Shown one piece after another: positions 7,001 to 15,480 of a stretch of 20,936 bases of DNA (position 1 is the first letter of the stretch; each line of letters starts with the position of its first letter). A program made the translations under genes and the position numbers. The notes beneath the pieces are model-generated. The model was not told where the DNA came from, did no database searches, and saw only the letters and a list, made by a program, of their open reading frames with translations. The stretch comes from an uncultured Alistipes sp. (GTDB lineage Bacteria; Bacteroidota; Bacteroidia; Bacteroidales; Rikenellaceae), in contig CATKXN010000042.1 in NCBI GenBank assembly GCA_949840605.1, positions 1 to 20,936 on the forward strand, written 5' to 3'.

Positions 7001-9409
7001 TTAGAGATCGTATATTTTCGTTTTGCGCAGCAGTTTGCGGTATTCGTCCAGCCGGAACGGCGCCCGGCCGTAGAGATAGTGGTTTTTGAACGAGCCTTCG
7101 GGCGTCGTGTATTCGATCAGCAGGATGCCCTGGCCCTGCATTTCGGGCAGGCGGGCGATCTCCGCACGGGCGTTTGCCCCGACGGTGTAGCTGCCGCGGA
7201 AGATTTCGCGTCCCGAGGCCGCGTCGCTGACGCGGACCGAGCCGTTGGCGGCGCTGCGCGTGTCGTTGGTGGCGACGAGCGGGTGGCTGCCGTCCGCGGC
7301 GTCGTTGATCAGCACGCAGACGTTGCGCTGCACGTTGCGCAGGAACCGGTAGGCCATTTTGGGCGAGAAGTAGTAGTCGACCACGGCGTCGGAGATCACG
7401 GGCCATCCGTCGCGGATGTTCCACCACAGGATGCCGGTCTTCGGGGCGAACTTGTTGCCGCGGTAGATCTCGACGAAGAATTTCATCGCCTCGGCCTGCA
7501 CCGACTGCGACGCGAAGATGAAATCGTCGAGCCGGGTCGGCACTTCGCCGAAGAGCAGTCGGACCTGGTTGATCATCAGGTTGTTGCGCTCGGGCGTATA
7601 GCCCCACTCCCGGAAGATGCGCACGGCCTTGGTGAGCCAGTCCTCATTCCAGCGGAACTCTTTCCTGTCGGTCCACGGGTAGACCGTTTCGGCCGGGAAC
7701 ATCTTTTCGAGGCTCGGCCGGTTGGGCATGCCGTGGTAGCCGATTTCGCTGACGAAAAGACAGTTGGCGTTGGTGTAGAACGGGTCCTTGTAGTAGCCGC
7801 GGGGACCCCACAGGTGGTCTTCGGGCAGCAGGGCGGTGCTGTAGCCCTGCCGGCAGACCTCTTCGCTCCAGTAGGGCGACGAGGGGAGGTAGCTGCGCGA
7901 GGGGTCGAGCTCGTAGAGCACCATCGGGATCACCTGCCGCGACACCACGTCGCGGTTGGGGTCGATGCGGAACGGCGCCAGCGTCCCGATGGTCAGCGTC
8001 TGGTCGTTCTCGTTGTTGCCCGACCAGAGGGCGATCGAGGGGTGCGAGCGCAGTTTCATCACCACGGAAGTCACTTCGCGCTCGATGGCGCGGGCGAATT
8101 CGTCACGCTGCGAGTAGAACGTGCATCCCATGCCGAAGTCCTGCCACACCATCACGCCGTTCTCGTCGCAGAGTTCGTAGAAGCGGGTGTCTTCGTAGAC
8201 GTTGCCGCCCCAGCAGCGGATCATGTTGCAGTTCAGGTCGGTGACCAGGCCGAACGTGCGGTCGAGCCATTGCGTGTCGCGGCTGTGGAGGGCGTCCATC
8301 GGGGTCCAGTTGCTGCCGCGGGCGAAAATTTTCTCGCCGTTGACGACGAAGCAGAAACGGCCCGGATTCTCGGGCGTGTGGGTCGGCGTGAAGTCGAGTT
8401 TCACGGTGCGGATGCCGATGCGGCGGCGGTCGATGTCGAGCGTGTTGCCGGCCTCGTCCAGGAGCTTCACCTCGGCGTCGTAGAGCGCCGGTTCGCCGTA
8501 GCCCCGGGGCCACCAGAACTCCACGTCCCCGAGGCCGAGGATGTGGCGCGCGGCATGCGACGTCACCTTGGCGCGGTACACGGCCACCTGTCTGCCGTTG
8601 CGGCTCAGCGAAAATTCGGTCGTGACCTTGCCGTCCTGCATCGGGGTCGGCAGCGAGATCGTGTAGTCCAGGAAGACCGTAGCCTGCTTGTTAGGAACGT
8701 CGACGGAGGTCGTGAACCAGTGTACGTCGCGCAGATGCACGGGTTTCAGCACCTCCAGCTCCACGCCGCGCCACAGTCCGGCGCTCACCAGCCGCGGCAT
8801 GATGTCCCAGCCGTAGGTGTGGGGCGCACGGCGCGCATAGACCGATTCGACCTGCGCGAAATTGATGCTGATCGTCGGCGGAATGTACTGGCGTCCCTCG
8901 ATCACCGACGAGCGGATGTAAACCTCCAGCGTGTTCTCCTCGCCGGCGGGTTTCAGCGCTTCGGTCACGTCGAAGCGGTGCTCGATGAGCATGTTGTCGG
9001 CCGATCCGACCTGCCGGCCGTTGACCCAGACGTCGGCATAACAGTCGATGCCGTTGAAATTGAGCCGGACGCGGTCGCCGTCGGCATGCTCGGGGGTGGC
9101 GAACGTGCGGCTGTAACGCCACTGGTAACCCTCCCACGGGCGCAGGTCGTAGACGTTGCTGCCGATTTCGGGCTGTTCGATCAGCCCCGCAGCCAGCAGG
9201 TCCAGCTCCACGTTCCCCGGAACGGTCGCGTCGATGGTTTTCATTTCGGCCTGCCGGGCGTCGGCAGGCGATACGATCGGGGTGTCGCCCTGAGGCCAGT
9301 AGTCGAGCCTCCATTTGCCGTCGAGCGAAATCTTCTCGCCGGCCGTCAGACTTCCTGCAGCGAAAAGCAGCGCGAGGGTGGCGGTCAGTTTGGTAAATGT
9401 CGTGTTCAT
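7001..9409 (-). CDS. GH2-family glycoside hydrolase, beta-mannosidase-like, secreted
   Basis: 802-residue retaining exo-beta-glycosidase, first gene of the minus-strand operon. Signal peptide at residues 1-23 (MNTTFTKLTATLALLFAAGSLTA), so it is periplasmic or exported. GH2 sugar-binding domain at about 28-220 (GKWRLDYW, VPGNVELDLLAAG, WQWRYSRTF-like block, NGIDCYADVWVNG, GLWRGVELE), Ig-like domain at about 221-335, and TIM-barrel from about 350. The acid/base motif SGNNEN places Glu467, and FVSEIGYHG places the nucleophile Glu555. VPGNVELDLL, MIRCWGGNVYED and SGNNEN are typical of the GH2 beta-mannosidase branch rather than of LacZ-type beta-galactosidases. Exo-beta-glucosaminidase-like members of the same branch remain possible. 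A putative operator sits 30 bases upstream of the start codon. Together with GH36 enzymes, a galactose/mannose-containing glycan is a reasonable guess. Confidence 0.9.
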   Translation of the reverse strand: MNTTFTKLTATLALLFAAGSLTAGEKISLDGKWRLDYWPQGDTPIVSPADARQAEMKTIDATVPGNVELDLLAAGLIEQPEIGSNVYDLRPWEGYQWRYSRTFATPEHADGDRVRLNFNGIDCYADVWVNGRQVGSADNMLIEHRFDVTEALKPAGEENTLEVYIRSSVIEGRQYIPPTISINFAQVESVYARRAPHTYGWDIMPRLVSAGLWRGVELEVLKPVHLRDVHWFTTSVDVPNKQATVFLDYTISLPTPMQDGKVTTEFSLSRNGRQVAVYRAKVTSHAARHILGLGDVEFWWPRGYGEPALYDAEVKLLDEAGNTLDIDRRRIGIRTVKLDFTPTHTPENPGRFCFVVNGEKIFARGSNWTPMDALHSRDTQWLDRTFGLVTDLNCNMIRCWGGNVYEDTRFYELCDENGVMVWQDFGMGCTFYSQRDEFARAIEREVTSVVMKLRSHPSIALWSGNNENDQTLTIGTLAPFRIDPNRDVVSRQVIPMVLYELDPSRSYLPSSPYWSEEVCRQGYSTALLPEDHLWGPRGYYKDPFYTNANCLFVSEIGYHGMPNRPSLEKMFPAETVYPWTDRKEFRWNEDWLTKAVRIFREWGYTPERNNLMINQVRLLFGEVPTRLDDFIFASQSVQAEAMKFFVEIYRGNKFAPKTGILWWNIRDGWPVISDAVVDYYFSPKMAYRFLRNVQRNVCVLINDAADGSHPLVATNDTRSAANGSVRVSDAASGREIFRGSYTVGANARAEIARLPEMQGQGILLIEYTTPEGSFKNHYLYGRAPFRLDEYRKLLRKTKIYDL

Positions 9410-9439
9410 ATCGGATTTGTCTTTTTCTTGGTTAGAGTT

Positions 9440-9459
9440 TACTTTACTCGTTTAAGTCA
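9440..9459. promoter_or_regulatory. Putative operator copy 1 (LacI-type, degenerate)
   Basis: Centred on CG at 9449-9450. The right half GTTTAAGTCA matches 9 of 10 bases of the perfect palindrome at 10149-10168; the left half matches only 5 of 10. It lies 30 bases upstream of the GH2 start, where a bound repressor would block the minus-strand operon. Assignment depends on similarity to the perfect copy. Confidence 0.5.
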
Positions 9460-9497
9460 CGATTGTGTGCGTTTTGAGCCGGTTTCGGGTTTTCGGA

Positions 9498-9546
9498 ACG
9501 GCCCCGGACCGCGAAAAGGTCCTTGCTGGACTCCTTTCGCGGCCGT
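9498..9546. repeat. Long GC-rich imperfect inverted repeat (stem-loop)
   Basis: CCGCGAAAAGG (9509-9519) pairs with CCTTTCGCGG (9533-9542) with one bulged A. Inner bases TCC/GGA extend the stem, and outer ACGGCC (9498-9503) can pair with GGCCGT (9541-9546), partly competing with the inner stem. No T-run follows on the plus strand and none on the minus strand, so it is not a standard terminator. It lies between two putative operators, in the presumed leader of the minus-strand operon. Confidence 0.5.
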
Positions 9547-9574
9547 GTGAATGCCGTCACAACAACCTAAACAT

Positions 9575-9594
9575 TTACTTAACCGTTAAAATTC
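9575..9594. promoter_or_regulatory. Putative operator copy 2 (LacI-type, degenerate)
   Basis: TTACTTAACCGTTAAAATTC centred on CG at 9584-9585 matches the perfect palindrome at 10149-10168 in 15 of 20 positions, including 9 of 10 in the left half. It also holds the odd-centred palindrome TTAAC-C-GTTAA. It is 135 bases from copy 1 centre to centre. Confidence 0.5.
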
Positions 9595-9649
9595 GATTGT
9601 AAAATTACCGCTTTTTTTTGAATATCAAAATTTATTGCCTTGTTTTTAT

Positions 9650-9671
9650 TAAAAAAGCGTCTGCTTTTTTA
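9650..9671. repeat. AT-rich hairpin, AAAAAAGC-GTCT-GCTTTTTT
   Basis: A 9-bp stem (T+AAAAAAGC with GCTTTTTT+A) closes a four-base loop. Only two G-C pairs support the stem, so termination would be weak. Because it has A on one side and T on the other it could act on either strand. It may simply reflect the A/T tracts of this region. Confidence 0.3.
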
Positions 9672-9861
9672 CGGAACCCGTCCGTTTGCAGACAGGGGGC
9701 TATCTTACGTTGGCTCTGCCTGTTTGCGGAGGAGATATTTGAAAAATATTTATTAATTAATCGGTTATTTTTCAAGCCCGATATTATATATAGGTATTGT
9801 AAAAAGTCGAATTTTTTCTGCTTTTTTCTTGTAAAATCGGCAGGCATTTCGAATTTTTACT

Positions 9862-9869
9862 TATATTTG
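9862..9869 (+). promoter_or_regulatory. Possible Bacteroidota -7 element TATATTTG
   Basis: Matches the TAnnTTTG -7 consensus of Bacteroidota housekeeping promoters. No well-placed TTTG -33 element lies 19-21 bases upstream (a CTTG at 9828-9831 is too far). If used, it would give a long structured leader of about 430 bases before susC. Confidence 0.3.
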
Positions 9870-9992
9870 TGTTGGAGAAACGGGTTTTTGACTGCCGATT
9901 GCTTTATCAATTAAGTGGAAAACCGGTTCCGATAAGAAGCGAGTGAAGATGTGCCGGAGTGGAATGGGTGCGGCAGGGTGCAGACGGGTATG

Positions 9993-10019
9993 ACAGTACC
10001 TTGATTGGTAAATGACTGT
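9993..10019 (+). repeat. Stem-loop in the presumed susC leader
   Basis: ACAGT-ACC (9993-10000) pairs with GGT (10007-10009) and ACTGT (10015-10019), with a bulge on the 3' side. The downstream GGTATTCTGTC can compete for the same 5' arm (GACAGTACC). No known riboswitch class was recognised. Confidence 0.3.
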
Positions 10020-10091
10020 TATGCAGTACGGTATTCTGTCGGCACATGCGGATTGAGCCAGTTCCGAGTCTGATTTCGGATGATTCGGGTG

Positions 10092-10139
10092 AAGATGAAT
10101 CCTCAGGGCAGACCGTAAATTTGCCGGTTCATCTTTTTT
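10092..10139 (+). terminator. Hairpin with T-run: possible terminator or attenuator in the susC leader
   Basis: AAGATGAA (10092-10099) is a perfect 8-bp inverted match to TTCATCTT (10128-10135). An inner GGCA/TGCC stem (10107-10110 with 10122-10125) lies in the loop, and the 3' arm runs into six T (10134-10139). That is the form of an intrinsic terminator, though the outer stem is AT-rich. It would act on transcripts started upstream, for example near 9862. It overlaps the TAAATTTG element at 10116, so the two readings are alternatives. Confidence 0.35.
10116..10123 (+). promoter_or_regulatory. Possible Bacteroidota -7 element TAAATTTG for the susCD operon
   Basis: Exact TAnnTTTG match. Transcription would start near 10130, putting the perfect palindrome at 10149-10168 about 20 bases downstream, a classic repression position. 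A matching -33 TTTG is not evident, so the promoter may be weak or activator-dependent. Confidence 0.4.
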
Positions 10140-10148
10140 AAGCCCTGC

Positions 10149-10168
10149 TTACTTAAACGTTTAAGTAA
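10149..10168. promoter_or_regulatory. Perfect 20-bp palindromic operator, LacI-type
   Basis: TTACTTAAACGTTTAAGTAA is its own reverse complement over all 20 bases and has the central CG common in LacI-family operators. It lies 130 bases before the susC start codon and just downstream of the TAAATTTG element. Two degenerate relatives occur nearer the divergent operon. The protein that binds it is not encoded in the window. Confidence 0.65.
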
Positions 10169-10298
10169 ATTCGGGACTTCGGGGTTCGGATTCGAGCGCA
10201 GCAAGCCTTATGCGGGCCGGAAATTCAGAAAAATCCAACCAGAACCTCCTCCGGGCGGTTCGGAATAAACAGATATAAGAAACTACAAATTATCGCCT

Positions 10299-13200
10299 AT
10301 GAATCATTTCAAACTACCGTGTCAGCGATTCTGTGCCGGAGCGGTCAGGTGGCTCGCGGTCGGCGCGTGGATGATCGCGCTGTGTGTGCCGGGCACGCTG
10401 TTAGCCCAGTCCCATGAGATTACCGGCAAGGTGCTCGACGAAAACAACCTGCCCGTCGTGGGAGCCAACATTATTGTCGACGGCACGACTGTCGGTACCA
10501 ACTCCGGGTTGGACGGCTCGTTCAAGCTCACCGTTTCCCCCCCCCCTCCACACAACGGTGTCCGGCATGTATGGGGGATACAAAACCGTCCGTCTCGACG
10601 TAGGTTCCCGCACGGAGTTTACCGTCAAACTCGATCCCGACCGCAAGGTGATCGACGAGGTGGTCGTGGTCGCCTACGGTACCCAGAAAAAGGTTTCCGT
10701 GACCGGTTCGGTCGCTTCGGTCGGCAACACCGACCTGAAGCGCGCTCCGGTTTCCAACTTCTCCACGGCGCTGGCGGGTCGTCTGCCGGGTCTGACCGTG
10801 ACGCAGACCTCGGGACAGCCCGGCGCCGAGAAGGTCAACATGAAACTGCGCGGCGTCAGCACCACCGGCGACTCTTCGCCGCTGATACTGATCGACGGCG
10901 TGCCCCGTGACGACCTCAGTTCGCTCGATGCCAACGAGGTCGAGAACGTGACCATCCTCAAGGACGCCGCCGCGACGGGCGTATTCGGCGTCCGCGGCGC
11001 CAACGGCGTGATTTACGTCACCACGCGCCGGGGCAGCGTCGGCAAGGCCGCCGTGACCATCACGGCCGACTACGGCTTCCAGCAGATTCTCTGGCGCGGC
11101 GCCATGAAGATGGATTCGTGGGACTATGCCGCCCTGCTGAACGAGCGTGCGGCCAACGACGGCAAATCGCCCGTGTACAACGAATGGCAGATCGAGCAGT
11201 TCCGCAGCGGGGCCGATCCCACGTTCTTCCCCAACCGCGACCCCTATGACGAATATACCCAGATGGGTTCGCAGTGGAAGATCAACGCCAACGTTTCGGG
11301 CGGTACGGATCGTCTCCAGTACTTCATGAACGCCTCCTATATCGACCAGGGCAGCGTTTTCAAGTTCCTGCCCGAATCGACCCGGGGCTATGACCCGAGC
11401 TTCTGGCTCAAGCGCGTGAGCGTGCGTGCGAACATCGACTACAAGATCACCGACGACCTGAAATTCAGCCTCAATGTCAGCTCCTACCTCAACAAGGTCA
11501 ACCGGATCGTCTGGGGCGACGGTCTCGACATTTCGAACGATGTCAATTTCGACGCTGCGGGCAGTACCTATATCCTGGGCGGTCTGAACCGCGTGCCGCC
11601 GACGGCCCCCGGCCCTTCGCTTCCCGCAGGCGCCACCGACAAGAACGACGATCCGCTGCCCGAAGGCGGCTGGGTGCAGGACGGCTCGGGGTACCAGCTC
11701 TATCCGCGTATGAACAAGGGCGGATACATCCGCCAGATGAAAACCACGGTCAATACCAGCGCTTCGCTCGACTGGGACATGAAGAAGCTGGTGAAAGGTC
11801 TGAAACTCCGTGCGATGTTCTCCTACGACCTCTATGCCTCGGGCTTCACCAAGGCGACGCAGGCTTACAACCGCTACGGCTTCTACCAGGCCAAGAGCGC
11901 CGACGAAGAGTCCTACTGGACGTGGGACCATACCGACGTCGCGTTCGACGGCATCCACGCCGACACCGAAGGGCTGAACTTCCTGAACGGCGGCCGCGGA
12001 CAGAGTTCCTACTACAAGTTCAACACGCAGCTGTCGGTCAACTACGACCGGCTGTTCGGCGAGAAGCACGACGTGCATGTCATGGTGCTCGGCCAGCTGG
12101 ACAACTCGGTCAGCAATTCGGCGGCTTCGCTCTACCTGCCCTTTAACATGCTCTATATGTCGGCGCGTGCGACCTATACGTACGACAACCGCTATACGGC
12201 CGAGGTCAACATCGGCGTCAACGGTTCGGAACAGTTCGCCAAGGAGAACCGCTGGGGCATATTCCCCGCCGTTTCGGTGGGCTGGACGCTGAGCGAGGAG
12301 AAGTTCTTCAAGGACCATATCGACCGCAAATGGATCGATTTCTTCAAGATCCGCGCTTCGTACGGCGTCGTGGGCAACGACCGCCTGGGCGAAACCCGTT
12401 TCCTCTACCTGGACGACGTGCGCGTGACCTACAATCAGAATTTCGTGAACAACGGCACCGTACTTCCGTCGCTGGGACGCGGCAACCACGTCGCTACCTC
12501 GCTGCTGGGCAATCCCGACCTGAAATGGGAGACGGCGCAGCAGCAGAACTACGGCCTCGACATCAACTTCCTCGACGGTTTTTCGTTCAACTTCGACTAT
12601 TTCACGGAAAAACGCAACGACATTCTCGTCGCCCGTACGACGGTACCCCTGGTCCAGGGCCTTCCCTCCTCGGTGCTGCCCCGCGTAAACATGGGCAAGG
12701 TCGACAACCACGGCTACGAGATGGTGCTCGGATGGCAGAAGGCTCTCGGCAAGGATTGGTTCATCCACGTTTCGGGCAACTACAACTTCGCCCGCAACAA
12801 GGTGGTCGAGGCCGACGAGGTGCGTCTTCCGACGGAGCGCGGCGGCTATCTGTACCCCTACCGCCAAACCGGTTTCCCGATCGGGCAGACCTGGGTGTTG
12901 CCGGTCGACTACGAGGACGGCGCCGGCAACGGCTATATCAATACCGAGGAAGACCTGGTGAAATACAATCCCATGTACACCAAGGGTGGTTTCGTCAACG
13001 CCTTTCTGGGGCAGTGGAAATTCGTCGACCAGAACGGCGACGGGCAGATCGACATCAAGGACCAAATCCCGTACGGCTATCCCTCCGGAACGCCCGAAAT
13101 CACCTACGGCGCGTCGCTGTCGCTGTCGTGGAAGAATCTGGATTTCAGCATGCAGTGGCAGGGTGTGGGACACAAGCAGGGCGTCTATGTCCTGGGCATG

Positions 13201-13575
13201 TTCGGCAACGGCCACCTGACCGGCGACTGGGAGACCCACGCGTGGACCAAGGAGCGCTTCGAGCGCGGCGAGAAGATCACCTATCAGGCCCTTCGGTCGG
13301 GCTACACGCTGGCGGGCTACGGCGTGAACGACCGCAACGACTATGTGGTCAGCGACATGTCCTACGTCCGGCTGAAGAACCTGGAGATCGGATTTTCGCT
13401 TCCGAAGAAATGGATGCAGCGAATGGGCATCGGCGGAATCCGATTCGCCGTCTCGGGCCAGAACCTCTGGAGTACCAACAACATGAAGGCGCAGAGCATC
13501 GACCCCGAGCAGGACAACGAGAACCAGTATCCGCTGACGCGCAATATCAGCTTCTCCGTTCAGCTCAAACTCTAA
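10299..13575 (+). CDS. susC: SusC-family TonB-dependent outer membrane transporter, frameshifted at a poly-C tract
   Basis: Outer membrane beta-barrel importer for oligosaccharides, paired with the SusD gene 20 bases downstream. The frame from 10299 gives a signal peptide (to about residue 37, LLAQS) and the start of a CarboxypepD_reg-like domain (HEITGKVLDENNLPVVGANI). It then meets ten C at 10537-10546 and ends out of frame at 10910. The rest is in the next frame to 13575: GGYKTVRLDV, the SusC hallmark IDEVVVVAYGTQKKVSVTGS, the plug (ALAGRLPGLTVTQTSGQPG, LILIDGVPRDD, LKDAAATGVFGVRGANGVI), then the barrel ending FSVQLKL. An Asp-rich calcium-loop-like motif DQNGDGQIDIKD is at 13027-13062. Removing one C (or adding two) joins the frames into about 1091 residues, normal for SusC. 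No STN domain is present, so ECF-sigma signalling is not expected. As written the gene is off; a sequencing error or phase variation could explain it. Confidence 0.88.
10537..10546 (+). repeat. Homopolymer tract of ten C inside susC (frameshift site)
   Basis: Ten consecutive C, preceded by GTTT and followed by TCCAC. Reading frame enters at positions divisible by three and the intact downstream frame starts at positions one base later, so the tract is one C too long or two too short. Such tracts are prone to slipped-strand mispairing and also to base-calling errors. Confidence 0.9.
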
Positions 13576-13595
13576 AACTTCAAAATTTTCCCATT

Positions 13596-15461
13596 ATGAA
13601 AATCATACGCTATATCGGTGCTGTGCTGCTGGCGGCTTTCGCGGGTCAGGGCTGCTCGATCCTCGACATTACGCCGGACGGACGCGAGACCCTCGACCAG
13701 ATCTTCGCCGACCATGACAAAACGGCTGCCTATCTGAACACCTGCTACATGTACCTCCCGACGAAGGGCACTTCCTATTATTGGGTCTGCAACGCCCCGA
13801 CGGCGCTGTCGGACGAGGGTTACCTGGTTTCGGGTACGATCAACGACGCCATCCCCGCCAAGATGTACACGAGCGGGGGCAATGCCTCGTCGCACCCGAT
13901 ACGCGACTACAAGACCGACGAGCCCAAGGAGGATTACTACGGCATTTACATGCTGCAGCTTCGCCAGTGTACGACTTTCCTGCAGTATATCGACAAAGCG
14001 GGGGTCGATTCCGAGAGCGAGCGGGCCCGTTGGCGCGCCGAGGCGCACGTGCTGCGCGCCTACTATATGCTGGAGATGCTCAAATGGTTCGGGGCCTTCG
14101 CCTACGAACCGAACGGCTATTCCAAGGATTACGACTATACGGCGCTGAAGAAACCGACGGTTTGGGAGATCGCGGAGCAGATCGACGCTGAGTGCACGGC
14201 CGCCATCAATACGAACGAACTGCCGTGGCGGATCGACAACTCCGCCGATGCCAAGCGCATGACCAAGGCGCTGGCGTGGTGCATCAAGTCGAAGGCTTAC
14301 CTGTTCGCCGCCAGCCCGGTGCACAGCGAGGATTATTCCGCCGACCGGAAGGCGTCGCATTGGAAGACGGCTTTCGAGGTGAACCGGCAGGCTGTGGACG
14401 CGCTCGAGTCTAACGGTTATTCGCTCAAGACAGCCGTTTCCAACCCCCGGCTCTATACGGGCAGGGCGGCTGCCTACAAGGAGTTGTTCACGTCGGTTTC
14501 GCTGACGTCGGCCGACGACCGGGAGACGATCTATCAGGGTGTGGGCCAGCAGAATTATATCGACCACAACTATATCGGCGCCCTGAACTGGCCCAACAAC
14601 ACGACCCGTGCCGGCGTCGTGCCGACCCAGGAGATGGTCGATGCCTATGAGGTGCTGAGCGCCGACGGGACTGCGGCCGAACCGCTGCTGAACCTTTCCA
14701 ATCCCTATACCGCCGCCAAGACGCCCAACTACAACCCGAAAGCGCTGGACCTGGGCTACGATCCCGACGATCCCTATGCGGCGCCCCGCGATCCGCGCAT
14801 GGAGGCCTGCATCATCCGTAACGGCGACAAGGTGCTGTGGAGCGGGGAGTTGCGGACCGTGGAGACCTTCGTCGGCGGCGAAAACGGAATCAGCGACGAC
14901 ACGAGCGAAAACCGCTTCACGCGCACCGGCTACTATTACCGGAAATACATCGCTCCGGATGTCGACGTGACCAACAACAAGGTCAATTCGGCGCCCTGGA
15001 AGTTCTTCCGGCTGGCGGAGATCAAGCTCAACCTGGCCGAAGCAGCCGCCGAGGCCGGGGAGCTGGGCGTTGCCAAGGCGCAGGTCGACGCCATCCGCAG
15101 CCGTGTGGGCATGCCGGCCCTGCCGGACGGCCTGACGCAGGCGGAGATGATCCTGCGGGTCAGGCACGAACGCATGGTCGAGCTCTGCTACGAGGAGTGC
15201 CGTTATTTCGACGTCCGCCGTTGGGCCGAGGCTTTCGCCGGTTCGCAGCTCTACCAGCAGTATTTCAAGCTGCCCTGCGAACGGCTGACCGCCATGTGGA
15301 TCACGAAGAATCCCGACGGTACGTACACCTACGAAAGGCGGACGAACACCCTGCGGAATGCCAGTACGCAGCCGCGCGACGTGCTGCTCCCGATCCCCGA
15401 GGCCGAGGCGAACAACCTCTATTCGCTGACGAACATGCGCTGGCAGAATTCCGGTTGGTAA
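13596..15461 (+). CDS. susD: SusD/RagB-family nutrient-binding outer membrane lipoprotein
   Basis: 621-residue glycan-binding partner of the preceding SusC, forming the lid of the outer membrane importer. The ATG at 13596 gives MKIIRYIGAVLLAAFAGQGC with lipidated Cys at 20; the longer open frame upstream of it overlaps susC and is not coding. The SusD N-terminal TPR-like part shows DITPDGRETLDQIF, RARWRAEAHVLRAYYMLEML and AWCIKSKAYLFAASPVH. The later half shows GVVPTQEMVDAYEV, PRDPRMEACII, FRLAEIKLNLAEAAAEAG and MVELCYEECRYFDVRRW, followed by LPIPEAEANNL and a final MRWQNSGW, the usual SusD C-terminal pattern. It starts 20 bases after susC and ends 19 bases before the second susC, so it is cotranscribed. 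Ligand specificity cannot be read from sequence alone. Confidence 0.95.
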   Translation: MKIIRYIGAVLLAAFAGQGCSILDITPDGRETLDQIFADHDKTAAYLNTCYMYLPTKGTSYYWVCNAPTALSDEGYLVSGTINDAIPAKMYTSGGNASSHPIRDYKTDEPKEDYYGIYMLQLRQCTTFLQYIDKAGVDSESERARWRAEAHVLRAYYMLEMLKWFGAFAYEPNGYSKDYDYTALKKPTVWEIAEQIDAECTAAINTNELPWRIDNSADAKRMTKALAWCIKSKAYLFAASPVHSEDYSADRKASHWKTAFEVNRQAVDALESNGYSLKTAVSNPRLYTGRAAAYKELFTSVSLTSADDRETIYQGVGQQNYIDHNYIGALNWPNNTTRAGVVPTQEMVDAYEVLSADGTAAEPLLNLSNPYTAAKTPNYNPKALDLGYDPDDPYAAPRDPRMEACIIRNGDKVLWSGELRTVETFVGGENGISDDTSENRFTRTGYYYRKYIAPDVDVTNNKVNSAPWKFFRLAEIKLNLAEAAAEAGELGVAKAQVDAIRSRVGMPALPDGLTQAEMILRVRHERMVELCYEECRYFDVRRWAEAFAGSQLYQQYFKLPCERLTAMWITKNPDGTYTYERRTNTLRNASTQPRDVLLPIPEAEANNLYSLTNMRWQNSGW

Positions 15462-15480
15462 TTTTTAACAGGAAACGATT

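Larger units (their letters stand above)
9410..10298. promoter_or_regulatory. Divergent intergenic control region, 889 bases, AT-rich
   Basis: No convincing gene lies here. The stretch separates the minus-strand enzyme operon from the plus-strand susCD operon and must hold both promoters. About 9550-9900 is markedly richer in A and T than the flanking genes, with many T and A tracts. It contains three related palindromic sites, several stem-loops and two TAnnTTTG-like elements, each listed separately. A 98-codon open frame at 9618-9914 is judged non-coding because of its composition and its Phe/Tyr/Cys-rich translation. Confidence 0.85.

Noticed and set aside
1592..9550. Open frame of 2652 codons on the plus strand
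   Set aside because: It is antisense to five well-recognised genes that share one register, and its translation is Val/Asp/His/Arg-rich with no domain I recognise. The real genes explain the DNA.
9618..9914. 98-codon open frame in the intergenic region
   Set aside because: AT-rich DNA gives a Phe/Tyr/Cys/Ile-rich translation unlike any neighbouring gene, and it overlaps hairpins and promoter-like sequence.
10414..10566. ATG at 10414 as the true start of the first susC
   Set aside because: The frame from 10414 up to the C-run gives no signal peptide and no SusC similarity, while the frame from 10299 gives both; a frameshift explains the data better.
10528..13239. Open frame of 903 codons on the minus strand
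   Set aside because: Exact antisense of the susC barrel; composition is that of a shadow frame and no start context or family is visible.
12330..13595. Upstream extension of the susD reading frame through susC
   Set aside because: The extension overlaps susC in another frame and gives Arg/Gly/Pro-rich shadow sequence; the lipoprotein signal peptide starts clearly at 13596.
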